DNA of 64,000 nt from the NCBI GenBank assembly GCA_958510875.1, contig OY294069.1, forward strand, positions 6,891,205-6,955,204. The letters are read 5' to 3'. Below are positions 26,040-37,371 of this stretch, one piece after another. A model generated the notes under the pieces. It did not search any database. It worked only from the letters and a program-made list of their open reading frames with translations, and was not told the DNA's origin. The DNA comes from Endomychus coccineus. Taxonomy: Eukaryota; Arthropoda; Insecta; Coleoptera; Endomychidae. The first letter of the stretch is position 1. Each line of letters begins with the position of its first letter. Both the position numbers and the translations under genes were made by a program.

Positions 26040-27185
26040 ATTTAAGTTTTGAGTTAATGGGTTTTTATATTCACCACTTAACCCCAACTTTTGTGTTTTA
26101 CGCCACCAACACTGAGTAAGATGGAAGCGGCAACCAATAATTATAACGTTATCCCACACTTTACAAACAGCATTATGAATGACAATTTCAAAATCAACCA
26201 CTACTGTCTCAGGAATAAAACTTAAGTTGTTAAGAGAACAAATAAACATTTCCAAAACAGAGTCTATAAGTTTCTCCTGATTTGTTTTTCAGTAACACTA
26301 AACACTAGCGGTATACAGGATGTCCTCGAACTGCGTGGCAAAAATAAAGCCAAAGATTCTTTGATTCGAAAAAAATTTGATGAGCCTTTTTACTTTTGCC
26401 TCAAGTGTCTTGTTTACCCGGTAGAGGGCTTCAAAATTGCAAAAATTATTTTGTTTTTTCAGTATAACTTGAGAACGTGATGAAGAACTTTTACAATATT
26501 TAGCAGGTGAGTTACTGTCAATAATGGCCATTTTTGAGAGTGGAGCACAGAGCCTTAGAGACCATAGAAATGGCTCAAACTTGAGGATGTAACGGGAAAA
26601 GTGTCCAAAACTTTTTTGTGGTCAATGTAATTCACTCGATATTTTTTATGTAGATAGCTTATCTAATTTGAAAACTTTTCTTACTCTTAGAAAATTTTGA
26701 TAAAATCAACCATATATGGAAATCATTATCCAGAACAAAATTTTCCTCTCTAGACGTTTTGTACGAATGTTCTTGCACATCACGGTGAACGTCCTTGGCA
26801 GAGCGAGGCAAAGTTGGCAATGTTTTGCGACGTCTATTGTACATATTTTTGAAGAAAAATTTGAGGGAAAACCATTTGAAGCTAACTCTTTATGGAATAA
26901 TTTAGTTGATCTCTCTGTAGGTTCTTCTTCCGATTTTCTTTTGCAAGCAACACTAAGAACTTGTCTTACAATTTTTTCTTCAGGTTCGTGATTATGTCGA
27001 TTTTTTAACTACCTGATTCCCCAATGTATAAGCCATGCATGTAGGATGTTTGATGCACCTCCAGACAGTTCCATTAGTTGAAGATCGATGTTTAGAAAAC
27101 TTATAATTTTCGTATACTATTTGGGAAGGTAGGTTTTCGCGTTCACTAATAATTTCTTTCACAAACGATATTTTTAATTTTGAAA
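26040..27185 (-). pseudogene. FLYWCH zinc finger plus MULE-type transposase relic
   Basis: Read on the minus strand from 27185 downward: SERENLPSQIVYENYKFSKH, then GTVWRCIKHPTCMAYTL (FLYWCH-type finger with its W.C....C core) and, in another frame, HNHEPEEKIVRQVLSVACKR, which supplies the terminal His residues. A middle block RRRKTLPTLPRSAKDVH (about 26835-26785) is typical of these proteins. The C-terminal block PETVVVDFEIVIHNAVCKVW, followed by GCRFHLTQCWWRKTQKLGLS (26215-26075), matches the MULE transposase core with its conserved DFE and C.FH..Q motifs. At least two frame changes separate the blocks, so it is a pseudogene. Such FLYWCH/MULE genes are common in insect genomes. Confidence 0.85.
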
Positions 27186-28057
27186 AGAATGTTAACTATT
27201 ACTTGTTAGCACGTACAACACGAAAAATATAATGATTTAAAGTTTGGAAACAAGCCCCTGTCTATCCTTGATATGCAATAAATATTCAATTAGCCGTAAT
27301 GACCAACATCCGCACATCCTTTCTGTTCTCACCAAAGATAGCTCTTTGTGACGACTTTCAGGCACCCTTAAAATTCACCTGAAACATTGACCGGTCGCCG
27401 TAATCAAATTGTGACGAATATTTTGCAGGGGATACTGCAAGGCTCGAATGATCTGATCGGCAATCTGTCGCCGATTATAGTGAGATTTCGCAAAATATGA
27501 CTTGACTCTTAAAATATTTTACTTTTTGATCGTTTTGTAGCATCTTTTCTGTAGATTGCTAAAATCAGAAAAGGTATCTTCCAATTCATTACAGACATTC
27601 ATTTCCGTAGCATTTTTTGCCAATCTATATCAGCAAAACCAATAGTTTCATATTTGTTGGGTAAAAAATGCAGAATCGGATGATAGAATGTGCCTGTTCC
27701 ATTAGGGCAATTACCTAGATCAATCATTTACAAACAAATATCGGCTTAATATCGGAATAACAAACAAGTTGGTTATTGCATATTTCATCATACATTTCAA
27801 TTTGTATTTACGGACATTGATTTTATTCACACAAAATTAACATTTGAAAGTAAATATGTTGCGATTTTTTATTGCGCTTCATGAGGACAATAATTATTTA
27901 ATAGCAGCATAATTGATTTGTGTATAGTAATCATTGATTCGAATGAAACTTAAATTTTGTATGTTTCTAGGAATGAGGGATTTGATTTCGAAGTTTTTCC
28001 CTTAGATGCTGTCCCTTTTCATCAGTCACACTTTTTTTTTAATTTTATATATAGGCA
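27186..28057. other. No gene seen
   Basis: AT-rich DNA with no open frame above 60 codons and no recognisable repeat. Confidence 0.5.
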
Positions 28058-28650
28058 TAGGGAAAGACATCAATAGGCAAAGAATTCCACGACATTGGTG
28101 TTCGATAGAAGAATGAAGTCTGGCAGGAAGAAGTTGGCAGGTCTCGAGCTTTATAATGAAGGGGTGACTGTAGCTTGAGCTCGTCTAGTCAGCCTATCTG
28201 GAATCTCTCGTGGTGGAACAACAGACAAGATTTCTGATAAACACCGATCATGAAAATATCCATAGAAACGAGAGAGATCTCCCACCTTTCTACGATGTTC
28301 TAGAGTGGTCAATGAATTCAGAAGTGTGACATCATCAATCAGACGAATAGCTTTCTTCTGGAAAGAATCCAAGAGCTTCAACGTATGTTTGGGAGCCGAA
28401 CTCCAAACATGTGGACACTACTCCAGGACAGGTTGAATCTGTGCTTTGTACATTATGAGCAGCTGCTGGGATATAAAGTAGGTCTTGGCACGAAATATAA
28501 AACCAATGAAACCTCACATGATCAGCTCATGAGAGGTTGTTGTTGGTGGTGATACTGAGCAGGAATGTGGAACACTTCATAAGAATACTGATCATCATAT
28601 TAGGGATCGCCAGATCCATCTTCCAGGAGAAGACTCAACTACTAGGGCTT
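28058..28650 (-). pseudogene. Family A retrotransposon, reverse transcriptase C-terminus
   Basis: The minus strand encodes the end of the CR1-like polyprotein: MKLLDSFQKKAIRLIDDVTL, then NSLTTLEHRRKVGDLSRFYG and YFHDRCLSEILSVVPPREIP (28381-28151). In another frame just upstream lie AKTYFISQQLL-like and QPVLE.C-like blocks (28510-28390), and upstream of that a coding trace near GDHVR/SWSDHV. The block LDS.QK.AIRLI....L...L..L.HRR.VGDL.LFYRYFHG is a well-known C-terminal signature of CR1-like elements in arthropods. A frameshift near 28380 and stops make it inactive. It is the best copy for the family A C-terminus. Confidence 0.88.
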
Positions 28651-28889
28651 TTTGTGCATTCTAGTTGGATGCTTTAGAGCACCCACTCCGTAACTCTAGT
28701 TCCCTTTACTAGTAGTATGTACATGTTTTGCACTAGGTGAATCAAGTACAAGGTTACAACTTCTTTAGTTCTGTTCTTTGACGATTCTCTAAAAAATGTT
28801 CTCCCATGGTACATGCAAGGAGCTTCATTACAGCACTCTCTTTCTTGTTGTTTGACCTAGTCTCAATATATGAGGCTGACGAGCCTCGT

Positions 28890-29530
28890 GGTTAGTTCAT
28901 CAACTTTTTTGTTGCCCTCTACGCTGCAGTGTCTTTGCGACCCACATCAAAGTTATTTTTGTTTGTTTTCTGTCCTGCGTTGGATGCTTCTCGGCTTTCC
29001 CATATCAGTCTCGATGTAATCTCATGTGGTTTTCTGTCGCACATTCCAAGAGGCGTACATCTCCACTTGGAATACGTGAGAGTTTCTTCCCTTACTGTAT
29101 ATTCCAGCACCAGTTGTTTCTCTGGCCTTGTACTTCTAGGGGTACCAGGTCCGTTCACCAGGTTAGCCCCTATTGCTGTCGTCTGTCCACCCTCTTCGAT
29201 CACGTATGATTTCCTCCCAGGCAGTATGGAAGAAGTACTTGGAAATGCTTTTTCTTGATTCTATTATGGCATGATCTACGTATTTTGTAGTTTCAGAAGA
29301 CCTAATTTCGCCTCACCATGATCGTAGTGTCATTAGGAGATAGGTCCAATAGTGCTTCCATGGATGATGTTTGTATTGATTTCATAGCTTCCGTTATACT
29401 GAGGCCGCCAAGTCTATATACCTTGCACAACTCAGCCGCAGCTAATTTCTGGGTTATCTTTGTCTACAATACCAAAAATGCTTTTCCACAGATTTCGACG
29501 TTACTTCTGACCCAAGGCGATGTACGACAG
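28890..29530 (-). pseudogene. R1-like non-LTR relic: RT end and RNase H start
   Basis: From about 29470 down, the minus strand gives LCKVYRLGGLSITEAMKSIQ, then TSSMEALLDLSP. This matches the stretch after the reverse transcriptase in R1-like elements (usual form LSKLQRLACLSITGAMR). Lower down, split over frames, it gives WTDDSN and TTGAGIYSKGRNSHVFQVEM, equivalent to the TDGS...GAGIYS...VFQAEV start of the RNase H domain. Multiple frame changes. The same family is represented at 50832 and 60745-63630. Confidence 0.72.
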
Positions 29531-29834
29531 TGTTACGGCTGATTGAATCCCGGCACTCCAGTCTTCTCATAGGTTAAAACCTAATAAAATCATATTTATG
29601 AGCAGTAATGGACATAAAATTGATATCAGCAATATTCTAAGAATAAATTTTAGCTACATGAATTTTAGAATTTTCAATATTTGCTGTATGAAGTATGGAA
29701 AAATTGTGAATTTGGTCAAATTCATAGAATCAGATGAGATTGCATTTCAATATGTCTTTGAGAATGAGGAATGCGATTGCAGAATTAGTCTTTACATTAG
29801 ACTACGATTAACCAAGTTAAAGCTTTCCAAAACC

Positions 29835-30975
29835 TAGTGTTGCCCAAAATCGGTCTTGGTCTTGCAGTCTTGGTCTTGTTCTTGCATTTTTGCAAGACCA
29901 AGACCAAGACCAAGACCGCGTTATTTTAGCAAGACCAAGACCAACAGTGACCGTGCAAGATTTGAGCAAGAACAAGACTAAGCCTGCGAGATGCGAGACT
30001 CTTGGCTTAATTTATAATACAAGAAATTGACACATAGAAAACAAAGGAAACAAAATAAAAGAAAGTACTAGTACATAAAATTAGGCAGAAAATAGGAAGA
30101 CGTAAAGTACAGGTATAAATGACTATCAGTGCATTTTTGTTGAAGGGGCAATTTACGCAGTCCGAATAAGTTAATAAAAAATAATATATTAAATATAGTA
30201 CGAAAATGAATAAAAATATGAAAATAATAAAAACTAAAAATAAACTATACAGAATAAAGTGTAATAAAATTATATGTATGTAGTATGTTACCGAGAAAAT
30301 GTTTATTTTCTTAATATTTCAAAAGTTACAGGCCGAAAAAGAGATCTTACAAACTAATTTGAAATCTAACTTATAATAATAAGGTAGGTATAAGAGCGAA
30401 AAGCAGGACGCTACAATGTCATGTGTCTGTACGCCACATGCGGCATCCTTTGATTTGCGGCGGCATGCTTTAATGAGAGCCGGCACGGTACGAGGCGACA
30501 CTATATAAGCGAATGGACTATGATTAATAGTATTTCTTTCAATTCCAGTTATTCCCAATTGAGCTTTGCTTCGAGTCTAATGTAATAATTGTTTTTACTC
30601 TAATCCTTGTTGTTCTCGGAAAACTTATCACGTTTACAATTTGACATGAGTGACGAAGATTCAAATAATTCTAGTCGGAGTTGAGTTGGAGTTATATATC
30701 TAAAAGACCTAAAAGCAAATTTGATGAGTTTTTCGAAATAATTCATGCATCCCAAATTGCTTTGTGTAAATTGTGCCAACATAAAAAGTTTGAAATAAAA
30801 ATGGAAAACAGAAACACTAATAGGTAATTGCGAGACTTGCGAGACTCTTGCTGTAAGACCAAGACCAAGACCAAGACTGGGAGCGCAAAACCAAGACCAA
30901 GACCAAGTGTATTGGCGCAAGACCAAGACCAAGACTGGCTAAGTCTCGTCTTGTTCTTGCATTTGGGCAACACTA
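29835..30975 (+). mobile_element. Non-autonomous hAT element, copy 2 (1141 bp)
   Basis: Same family and orientation as 8612-9786: ends TAGTGTTGCCCAAAAT and ATTTGGGCAACACTA, with a perfect but different 8-bp target duplication CCAAAACC (29827-29834 and 30976-30983). This proves an independent insertion. CAAGAC arrays at both ends are retained (about 29855-29990 and 30840-30960). Internal sequence is closely similar to copy 1 with small indels. The TATA-like box is altered (CTATGATTAATAG near 30518) and the short N-terminal frame is interrupted. Confidence 0.94.
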
Positions 30976-30983
30976 CCAAAACC

Positions 30984-33467
30984 CTGAATTCTGGTTATTG
31001 CATCACTTATATTCAATTGAATCTCGTTCCTTTTGGAATAATATGTCTAAAATTGCTAGTATTTTCGACTTTGTAGACGTATCTTGGGGAGAATCCAATG
31101 CCAATGTACATGTCAGTAGATCTTGAAGCGCAATTGATAATAACAAATTCCACTATCAATTTGCATCATTGACAGAATAAAATGTTTTGACATACTTCAC
31201 CCGTTCGAAAGAAGAATTTGACAATGTAAGTTATGTCTACTTTTTCTGAAATTATTCAAATAATTAACGATTAACTAATCAATTCCAAATCGTGTATGCG
31301 GTTATTACATAATTATTATTAAACGGATGAAATGCAGATCAACCATAGCACATTTACTTATTACTGTTAATTTTAACGGAATGAAAGCAATGTACATAAA
31401 TAGAAACTGAAATATTCAATGGCAAACTTGTTTGTTATTTGTTGGATTCGAATAGATTTGCATTTCGATATTACACTATATTTATAGCCGACATTCGTTC
31501 GGTTGTATTTGATCGAGTTGATTATCCTAATAGGGCGTGTTCGATTTCCATCGGGTACAATTCGATATCTGCGTTTTCCCAAAGCTTTACAAGAACTATT
31601 CTAAATAAACAACTTGAATGCCAACAGTTCGTCATTATATCCGATCAAAATGAGAAAATCATTGATAACAACATTTGAAACTTATACTCTGAATGGGAGG
31701 AGGAGCAATACGATCGAAACATCAAAATTTTTCTCCGGTGATCAATTATTGTATTCATTCGAAAATTTGGATAGATTTCTGAATTATAAAGTAACAATCG
31801 ATTTATTTAGTCATCATGTTAGCCCCCAAGACAAATTCCGTTTAAAGAGCGTTATTATTATTGAAATTTGTGATGTTTACGATAGGGCACAAAGCACTGC
31901 GGCCTGAAAGATTTTTTGTGTTTGTCTCCATGTGACTACAGATTTTGGGTTATCTTAGTGTCAAGCATTTGTTAAAATAATTGCTCATGGTTCGTGTTCT
32001 TCAGGTCAAATTGTTAACTTCTGTTGTGATATCCAGCGTGCAACAACGGCACAGTTAATGCGAATGTGTTCCTTAGGCAGTGGCGGTTTTACTGCAGGTG
32101 TGCAGTGCATCCTTGAAAATTAGGTTAACTATATCGATAATAACCTAATAATCGAAACGAGTACCAATACTTAATTTAATATGTTGAAACTTAAAATTAA
32201 CATATGAAATTATTGGTATTGAATCTGCAACCTGAACTCTTGCAAACCAAAATTCATAGAACTAAATGATAACGCCGGCACAACTGATTCAGTTCATCAT
32301 GGGTTAGAAAAATACCTTAGGACACATGAAACAGGAGGTACGTGTACATTATGGGATTCGCGTGCAATGCTCCAATGCATTAAGTTTGTTTCACAGTCGT
32401 TCATCACTCACACGTTGTTTATATTTAACCTAGGCGAAGATAAAGAGATCGCAGGGAGGCATATTCGGTAGAATATATTGAAGGAAACCAAACTCATGTA
32501 GAAATAATTGGTATTTGGACAAAGTTGAACTGAAAAGCGAATTAACGGTTATATACAACAACAGGGGATATTTTCGTGAAGCAGCAAGTTGCTTAGCAAT
32601 TTTGCAATTATTTATAGATCGAATCCATTAAACAACATCATTGTCGATTCCTTATCGTTAAATGGGCGACATTTGAGAGAAGAGCATTTTGTAAGAAGTG
32701 GCAGCAATTGACCAATATGCTATGATTATGATAGTTCTGTATCAATACAACTTCCAAATTTTTAAAGCTGGTTGTTATAGATGATGCATTTTACTTATTA
32801 TTTCATAATATTTGCAATAAGATTTATGTAGTAGATAAAAATAGATCCTAATCTAATATATAGATATAATACGTGTGAAAACTGCTACATATGAAGCAAA
32901 TCTGATTGTAGAAGGGCGAGGTAAAATTGTAAGATATTGCATGGAGGAAATACGGATTTTGATGGTAAATTCTACTGATCCCGGAGGACGGTTCTAGAAA
33001 CTAGACCGAAGGAAAGCAAAGCCCACCGCGATGTCGGGCACTGGTTATTGATCGACTACTTATTCCCATCCTATACTGTTTATTCTACACACTTCCTTCT
33101 AAAGTTCATTGTAAGGATGGGTGGCGCGGGTCGCGGGTATTTTTGCCGATGCCATTCGATTTAAGTGCGGAGACGCGATCGGTATTGCGCCCGACGAGAT
33201 AAATAAGCTTGTCGAAGACGCGGATATGTCTTTGGGCCGTATTAGATACGCACTCTATACGCGTACTACCCGCAGATTTCCTGCATTCGACATGGTAAAC
33301 AGCTGAACACGTTCGAACGTATCGTTGCTCTTGCTTCGTACGAATCATTTGTTTGCAGATCCACCCTTCATTTGTCAATATGTTTCAAATTCTACCGAAA
33401 TGCCTATTAGAATAGAACACACGAATTTCTTTTTAAATTCAACTTCATTGAATATTTCTTTTTTTCT
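30984..33467. other. No recognised gene; GC-rich open patch near 33.1-33.4 kb
   Basis: Mostly AT-rich unique DNA. At 33106-33380 base composition is clearly more GC-rich, and frames of 61 codons (plus) and 90 codons (minus) overlap. Neither has a motif I recognise. An open frame at 31640-31907 (plus) is also unassigned. A conserved exon or regulatory element at 33.1-33.4 kb is possible but unproven. Confidence 0.4.
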
Positions 33468-33955
33468 ATACTAGACGAGAGGCAAACCTTTAATGTTCGA
33501 AGAACATCCTGTGAGCCCAGCGGTGGAATATTGGAAGAGGTCTTGAATGTCTGGAAGTTAGGCATAGGGAAATTCCTCACTAGGTAAAGAGTTCAGCAAC
33601 TTCGCCGTTTGATGAAAAATCAAGTCTGGTAGGAAAAAGTTTGGCAGGTCTCGAGCTTGCCAATGAAGTGGTGACTAGCTTGAGTTCGTCTAGTCCGCCA
33701 ATTTTGAATTTCTCGTGGTGGAATGACAGGCGAGATTTCTGATGAGCACCGACAATGGAAATATCTATAGAAAAGAGAGATTTCGCATCTTTCTACGATG
33801 TTCTAGAGGTCAATGAATTCGTAAGTGTGACATCATCAATCCGACAAAAAGTTCTCTTCTGGATATAATACACGAGGTTCAGCGTATATTTGGGAGCTGT
33901 ACTCCAGGACAAGGGCTTTGTAGGTAATGAGGAGCTGCTGGGATGTAAAGAATCA
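33468..33955 (-). pseudogene. Family A retrotransposon 3' part
   Basis: Starts at the family A 3' terminus (TACTAGACGAGAGGCAAACC on the plus strand) and runs through the same 3' untranslated and C-terminal coding text as the copy at 28058-28450, including the RRKV.D and LTNSLT blocks (about 33830-33780) and an ILYIPAAPHY block (about 33945). Frames are broken throughout. Confidence 0.83.
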
Positions 33956-34037
33956 CGATTGACGATTCGTATGATAATGGCATTTCGAGTAATGTAGTAA
34001 CATATAAGAAATAAATATATGGCTCGAAGGACCATAT

Positions 34038-34155
34038 TTCCAAAACTATTCGTATTATTAATGCTAGGTTGCGGAATGCGAGTTTTAGCTCCTCTACAGC
34101 TCCTATATTATCCAATGGCGCGAGAGCTACATGACTGAGACAGGAATAAATGAAT
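34038..34155. repeat. Direct repeat, copy 1 (pair with 34320-34435)
   Basis: About 115 bp including ATTAATGCTAGGTTGCGGAA, GAGTTTTAGCTCCTCTA and CAGCTCCTATATTATCCAAT, repeated 283 bp downstream with about 90 percent identity by eye. Minus-strand translation (LKLAFRNLAL) is open in both copies but not recognised. Probably a fragment of an unidentified transposon. Confidence 0.8.
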
Positions 34156-34319
34156 ATCTTAACCAAGTTAGAACTTCCCAAAATCCTGAATTCTGCTCAA
34201 TCCATCGTTTATAGCTCCGATAAAAGCATTCCTTCCAGGAATAATACAATAAAATTGTTATCAAGAGTTTTCTTAGATCCCAAAGAATACGTTTCAATGA
34301 TTATCGGAAATTGTGAACA

Positions 34320-34435
34320 AAACTGTTCGTATTGTTAATGCTAGGTTGCGAAATGCGAGTTTCAGCTCCTCTAGAGCTCCTATATTATCCAATGGCGCGA
34401 GTGGTACAAGACTGAGACAGGAATAAATGAATATT
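34320..34435. repeat. Direct repeat, copy 2 (pair with 34038-34155)
   Basis: Second copy of the 115-bp unit, in the same orientation, ending ACTGAGACAGGAATAAATGA as in copy 1. The 165-bp spacer between copies is unique. Confidence 0.8.
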
Positions 34436-34519
34436 TGGCAGGAACATGTTTGGGGATCTGATATCCAAAACTCAAGCTTGTACTTCCACCAGGAAGACGG
34501 ATAACACAATCCTTAATAC

Positions 34520-34855
34520 GATGATGTCAATTACAACATTATTAACACCAACACCCTCTCATGGGACGATTGCGGGAACTATTTCACAACAACTTGGTTT
34601 TCTATTCTATGCACTCCACCCCCCGGCAGCTCTTCATGATCTAAATAGCATAGATCCGACCTGTCCCGATGGAGTACTGCTCACATGATTGCAGTACAGC
34701 TCCCAAACATATGCTGAAGCTCTTAAATACTATTCAGAAGGGGGCTATTCGTCTGATTGGTGCTCTCACACTTACGAATTCTTTGACCTCTCTAGAATAT
34801 CGTAGAAAGGTACGCGATCACACTTTTTTCTACAGGTATTTCCATGCATAGTGGA
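34520..34855 (+). pseudogene. Family A retrotransposon C-terminal fragment, plus strand
   Basis: Unlike other copies this lies on the plus strand. It reads MEYCSHDCSTAPKHMLKLLN, then TIQKGAIRLIGALTLTNSLT and SLEYRRKVRDHTFFYRYFHA (34669-34851), a clear variant of the LKLLD.IQK.AIRLI and HRRKVGDL..FYRYFH signature. Upstream traces of the SWNDHVREI-type block (about 34555) are in another frame. The reverse transcriptase core and the 3' terminus are missing. Confidence 0.85.
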
Positions 34856-34882
34856 ATAAAAAAGATCAAGAATCAAGAGTAG

Positions 34883-35226
34883 GAGTGTGAAGATTGTGAT
34901 AAATTCTATATAGGTCAGACGGGAAGATCTTTTAAAACTAGAATTAAACAACATTTTAATTTGAACAAAGGAGATTCAAAAGTGGTAAACTATATTGAAG
35001 AAACTGATCATCATTTCAAAGATGATTTTGATATTCTTTCTCCATAAGTCAGTCAAAAGTAAAGTGTTAAACACTTGAAGAAAATTGAAATTAATTTAAA
35101 ATTTTGTTTAAAAATAATCGATACCTTTTAAATGATCAGAAAGCCTTTTCCAATTCTCCATTTTTAAATTCATTTGTAAGTAGCTCTTGTTCTACTGTAC
35201 ACGTAACTCACTCCTCCCCTCCATCG
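34883..35226 (+). pseudogene. Penelope-like GIY-YIG endonuclease domain fragment
   Basis: The open stretch 34883-35047 gives ECEDCDKFYIGQTGRSFKTR, then IKQHFNLNKGDSKVVNYIEE and TDHHFKDDF. The C..C....YIGQTGRSF.TRI..H pattern is diagnostic of the GIY-YIG nuclease of Penelope-like retroelements, with the YIG and the catalytic-type Arg present. A frame change then leads through LLNDQKAFSNSPFLN, typical of the C-terminal tail. No reverse transcriptase precedes it, so this is a 5' truncated copy. Its 3' side is cut by fold-back element B, which starts at 35227. Confidence 0.87.
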
Positions 35227-35962
35227 TATAGTCGAGTCATTGTTGTACAAAAAACGGTCGAATAAAGAAAAATTAAGATACCAAATATTTTTTCCTGAAA
35301 CCTTTTGCAATGCCTTAAGTTTGCCCTACATTAAAGAAAGCACCCAGTGAGATTTACCGCTCAGACCCCTTTCCCCCTAATAAACAATAAATAAACTAGA
35401 CAACTATTGGTGCTTTTCTGGCCAAAATCAAACATAGGAGGTTTTTTACGTCGCTGATTACGAACATCGAGTCAAAAATACCGAATTGTAGATGGTGCTC
35501 CCGAAAAAAATTTATATCATAGATGATATGCGTTTTTCTACATTAAATTCATAATCAGCAACCTCTAAACCCCCCCCCCCCGAGTTTTATTTTTGACAAA
35601 AAATCACAAATAATTATCAAGTTATTCAATTTGTTATACAAAAATTGAACCCAATGGGCGCTATTTCCGGTTTTACGGGAGCGCCATCTACAATTTGGTA
35701 TTTTTGACTTTGTATTCGTAATCAGCAACCTTGAAAGCCTCCTAGGTGTGATTTTGGCCAAAAAAGCACGAATAGTTTTCGAGTAATTCAATTTGTTTAT
35801 TAAATTGTTTTTTTATTTTTTATTAGGGGGAAGGGAGTCCGAGCGAAAATCTCACTGGGTGCTTTTTTATGTAGGGCAGACTTAAGGTATTGCAAAAGGT
35901 TTCAGGAAAAAATATTTGATATCTTCATTTTTCCTGGGTTTGTACAATAATGACTGGACTAT
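35227..35962. mobile_element. Fold-back element B (~736 bp)
   Basis: Long inverted arms. The left arm carries TATAGTCGAGTCATTGTTGT, CAAATATTTTTTCCTGAAAC and CTTTTGCAATGCCTTAAG. The right arm carries their reverse complements, ending GACTGGACTATT. The inner parts hold the module GTAATCAGCAACCTTGAAAG (35717-35736), also present in reverse (about 35440-35462), and a GGCGCTATTTCCGG / GGAGCGCCATCTAC text. A run of C residues lies at 35568-35580. No coding sequence. It shares end and module with elements A and C. Confidence 0.82.
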
Positions 35963-37371
35963 TAATCTTAATTTTAATATTTAAGGAATAAACCATAGTC
36001 GTTTTGTTTGATAAAAACGAAGTTTGTGCAGTATCAATTGATTAAATCAAGCCTGCTGGATGTATATCAATTAAATAAATAAATGACTATTCACGATTTC
36101 GCGAGATTATTTCAGACAGGTGCCAAGTTATTTGGCGAAACTGTATTTCTGAAATTGTATCTACGAACTTCATCTAGAAATGTATTCATTGTTATTGTCT
36201 TCGAGCTTTAGCTATCGGAAATGTTCGCTTCTATATTCATAAAGCGACATAAATTACATTATAACGGTTCAATAGGCAATGCAAAAACTCGTTATCATTC
36301 TCAAAACAATAATCCCCGGAACAAATGGAAACAGTTCATTTAATTAACAAACATAAATACATTGCGGAACTATTTTATTCGATATTTTATTATTCGCCAA
36401 TTAAAAAACCCAACTGAAATAACCAATCAGTTCTAATTAGATTTTATTATTTATATTGATACAAGCCGATGGCGAAAAATACGGCGCTCCATTACCGCAG
36501 ATCCAAATGCGAAAAATAGGAGCGCATCTGTTGGAAACGCGCAATCTAAACATAGCAAATGAATATCAGAACGGCCTCAAACATTCGATTCGAGGGGGTG
36601 TACGTTAATCTTATAATTGTGCACAATTTACCAACCTAATTGGGCCATAAACATTTATGTTTTTGTAAACGAGCTCCTGTGCTCGTATACGCGATATCGT
36701 GTTAATGAGCGTACTCCTAGGTTTCAGAGATTTAATTATGACGGGTCATATAATCGTACACGATTCATTAAAACTTACACAGTCAATTATTCGTTCGGTG
36801 TTTAACGACCGGAGTTTGTGCGAAGTCGAATGATTCGTTAAGATTGAATATTTCATGAAAAAAAAAACCTTTGGATAAATAATAAGATATAAAGGATGTT
36901 CAGGAATTGATTACTTGTATGAAAATTAAGTGATTTAATAAGTTAATTCCACTCAGTACAATTTTCCTTCCTTAAGAAGTTATAGCCCTGAACATTTTTG
37001 AATTCTTTTTTCACGATGTTTTGGATAATTGTACTCAAACTTTGAGAAAAACATTTTTTAATAAGAATATCTGCTCGTCTCTAGTGTCAAATGTACAGGG
37101 CTTTCTGACCGTCTGTTCCACTGTATCTACTTTCAATATCTCCCTTGATATATTGAGGGTAGATGGCGTTAGTTTTTAATTACTTCTCTAGCACTTTCGG
37201 TAGATGGTAACATATACCTCAACAGTCTAATGACACTAATTCCGCTAATGACCATAGAAGGCAAAACAGCTGTCCGGCACTATTAATTTAGCTGTGCTGT
37301 CACTGGTCGATCAGATAGATCTAAAGAGACCCATATAATATATACATATTTTGATGACATATACTTGGTAG
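35963..37371. other. No gene seen
   Basis: AT-rich unique DNA. A 62-codon open stretch at 36617-36805 has no motif. Confidence 0.5.

Noticed and set aside
28929..29258. A 109-codon plus-strand frame
   Set aside because: It is the complement of an R1-like RNase H relic whose motifs are on the minus strand.
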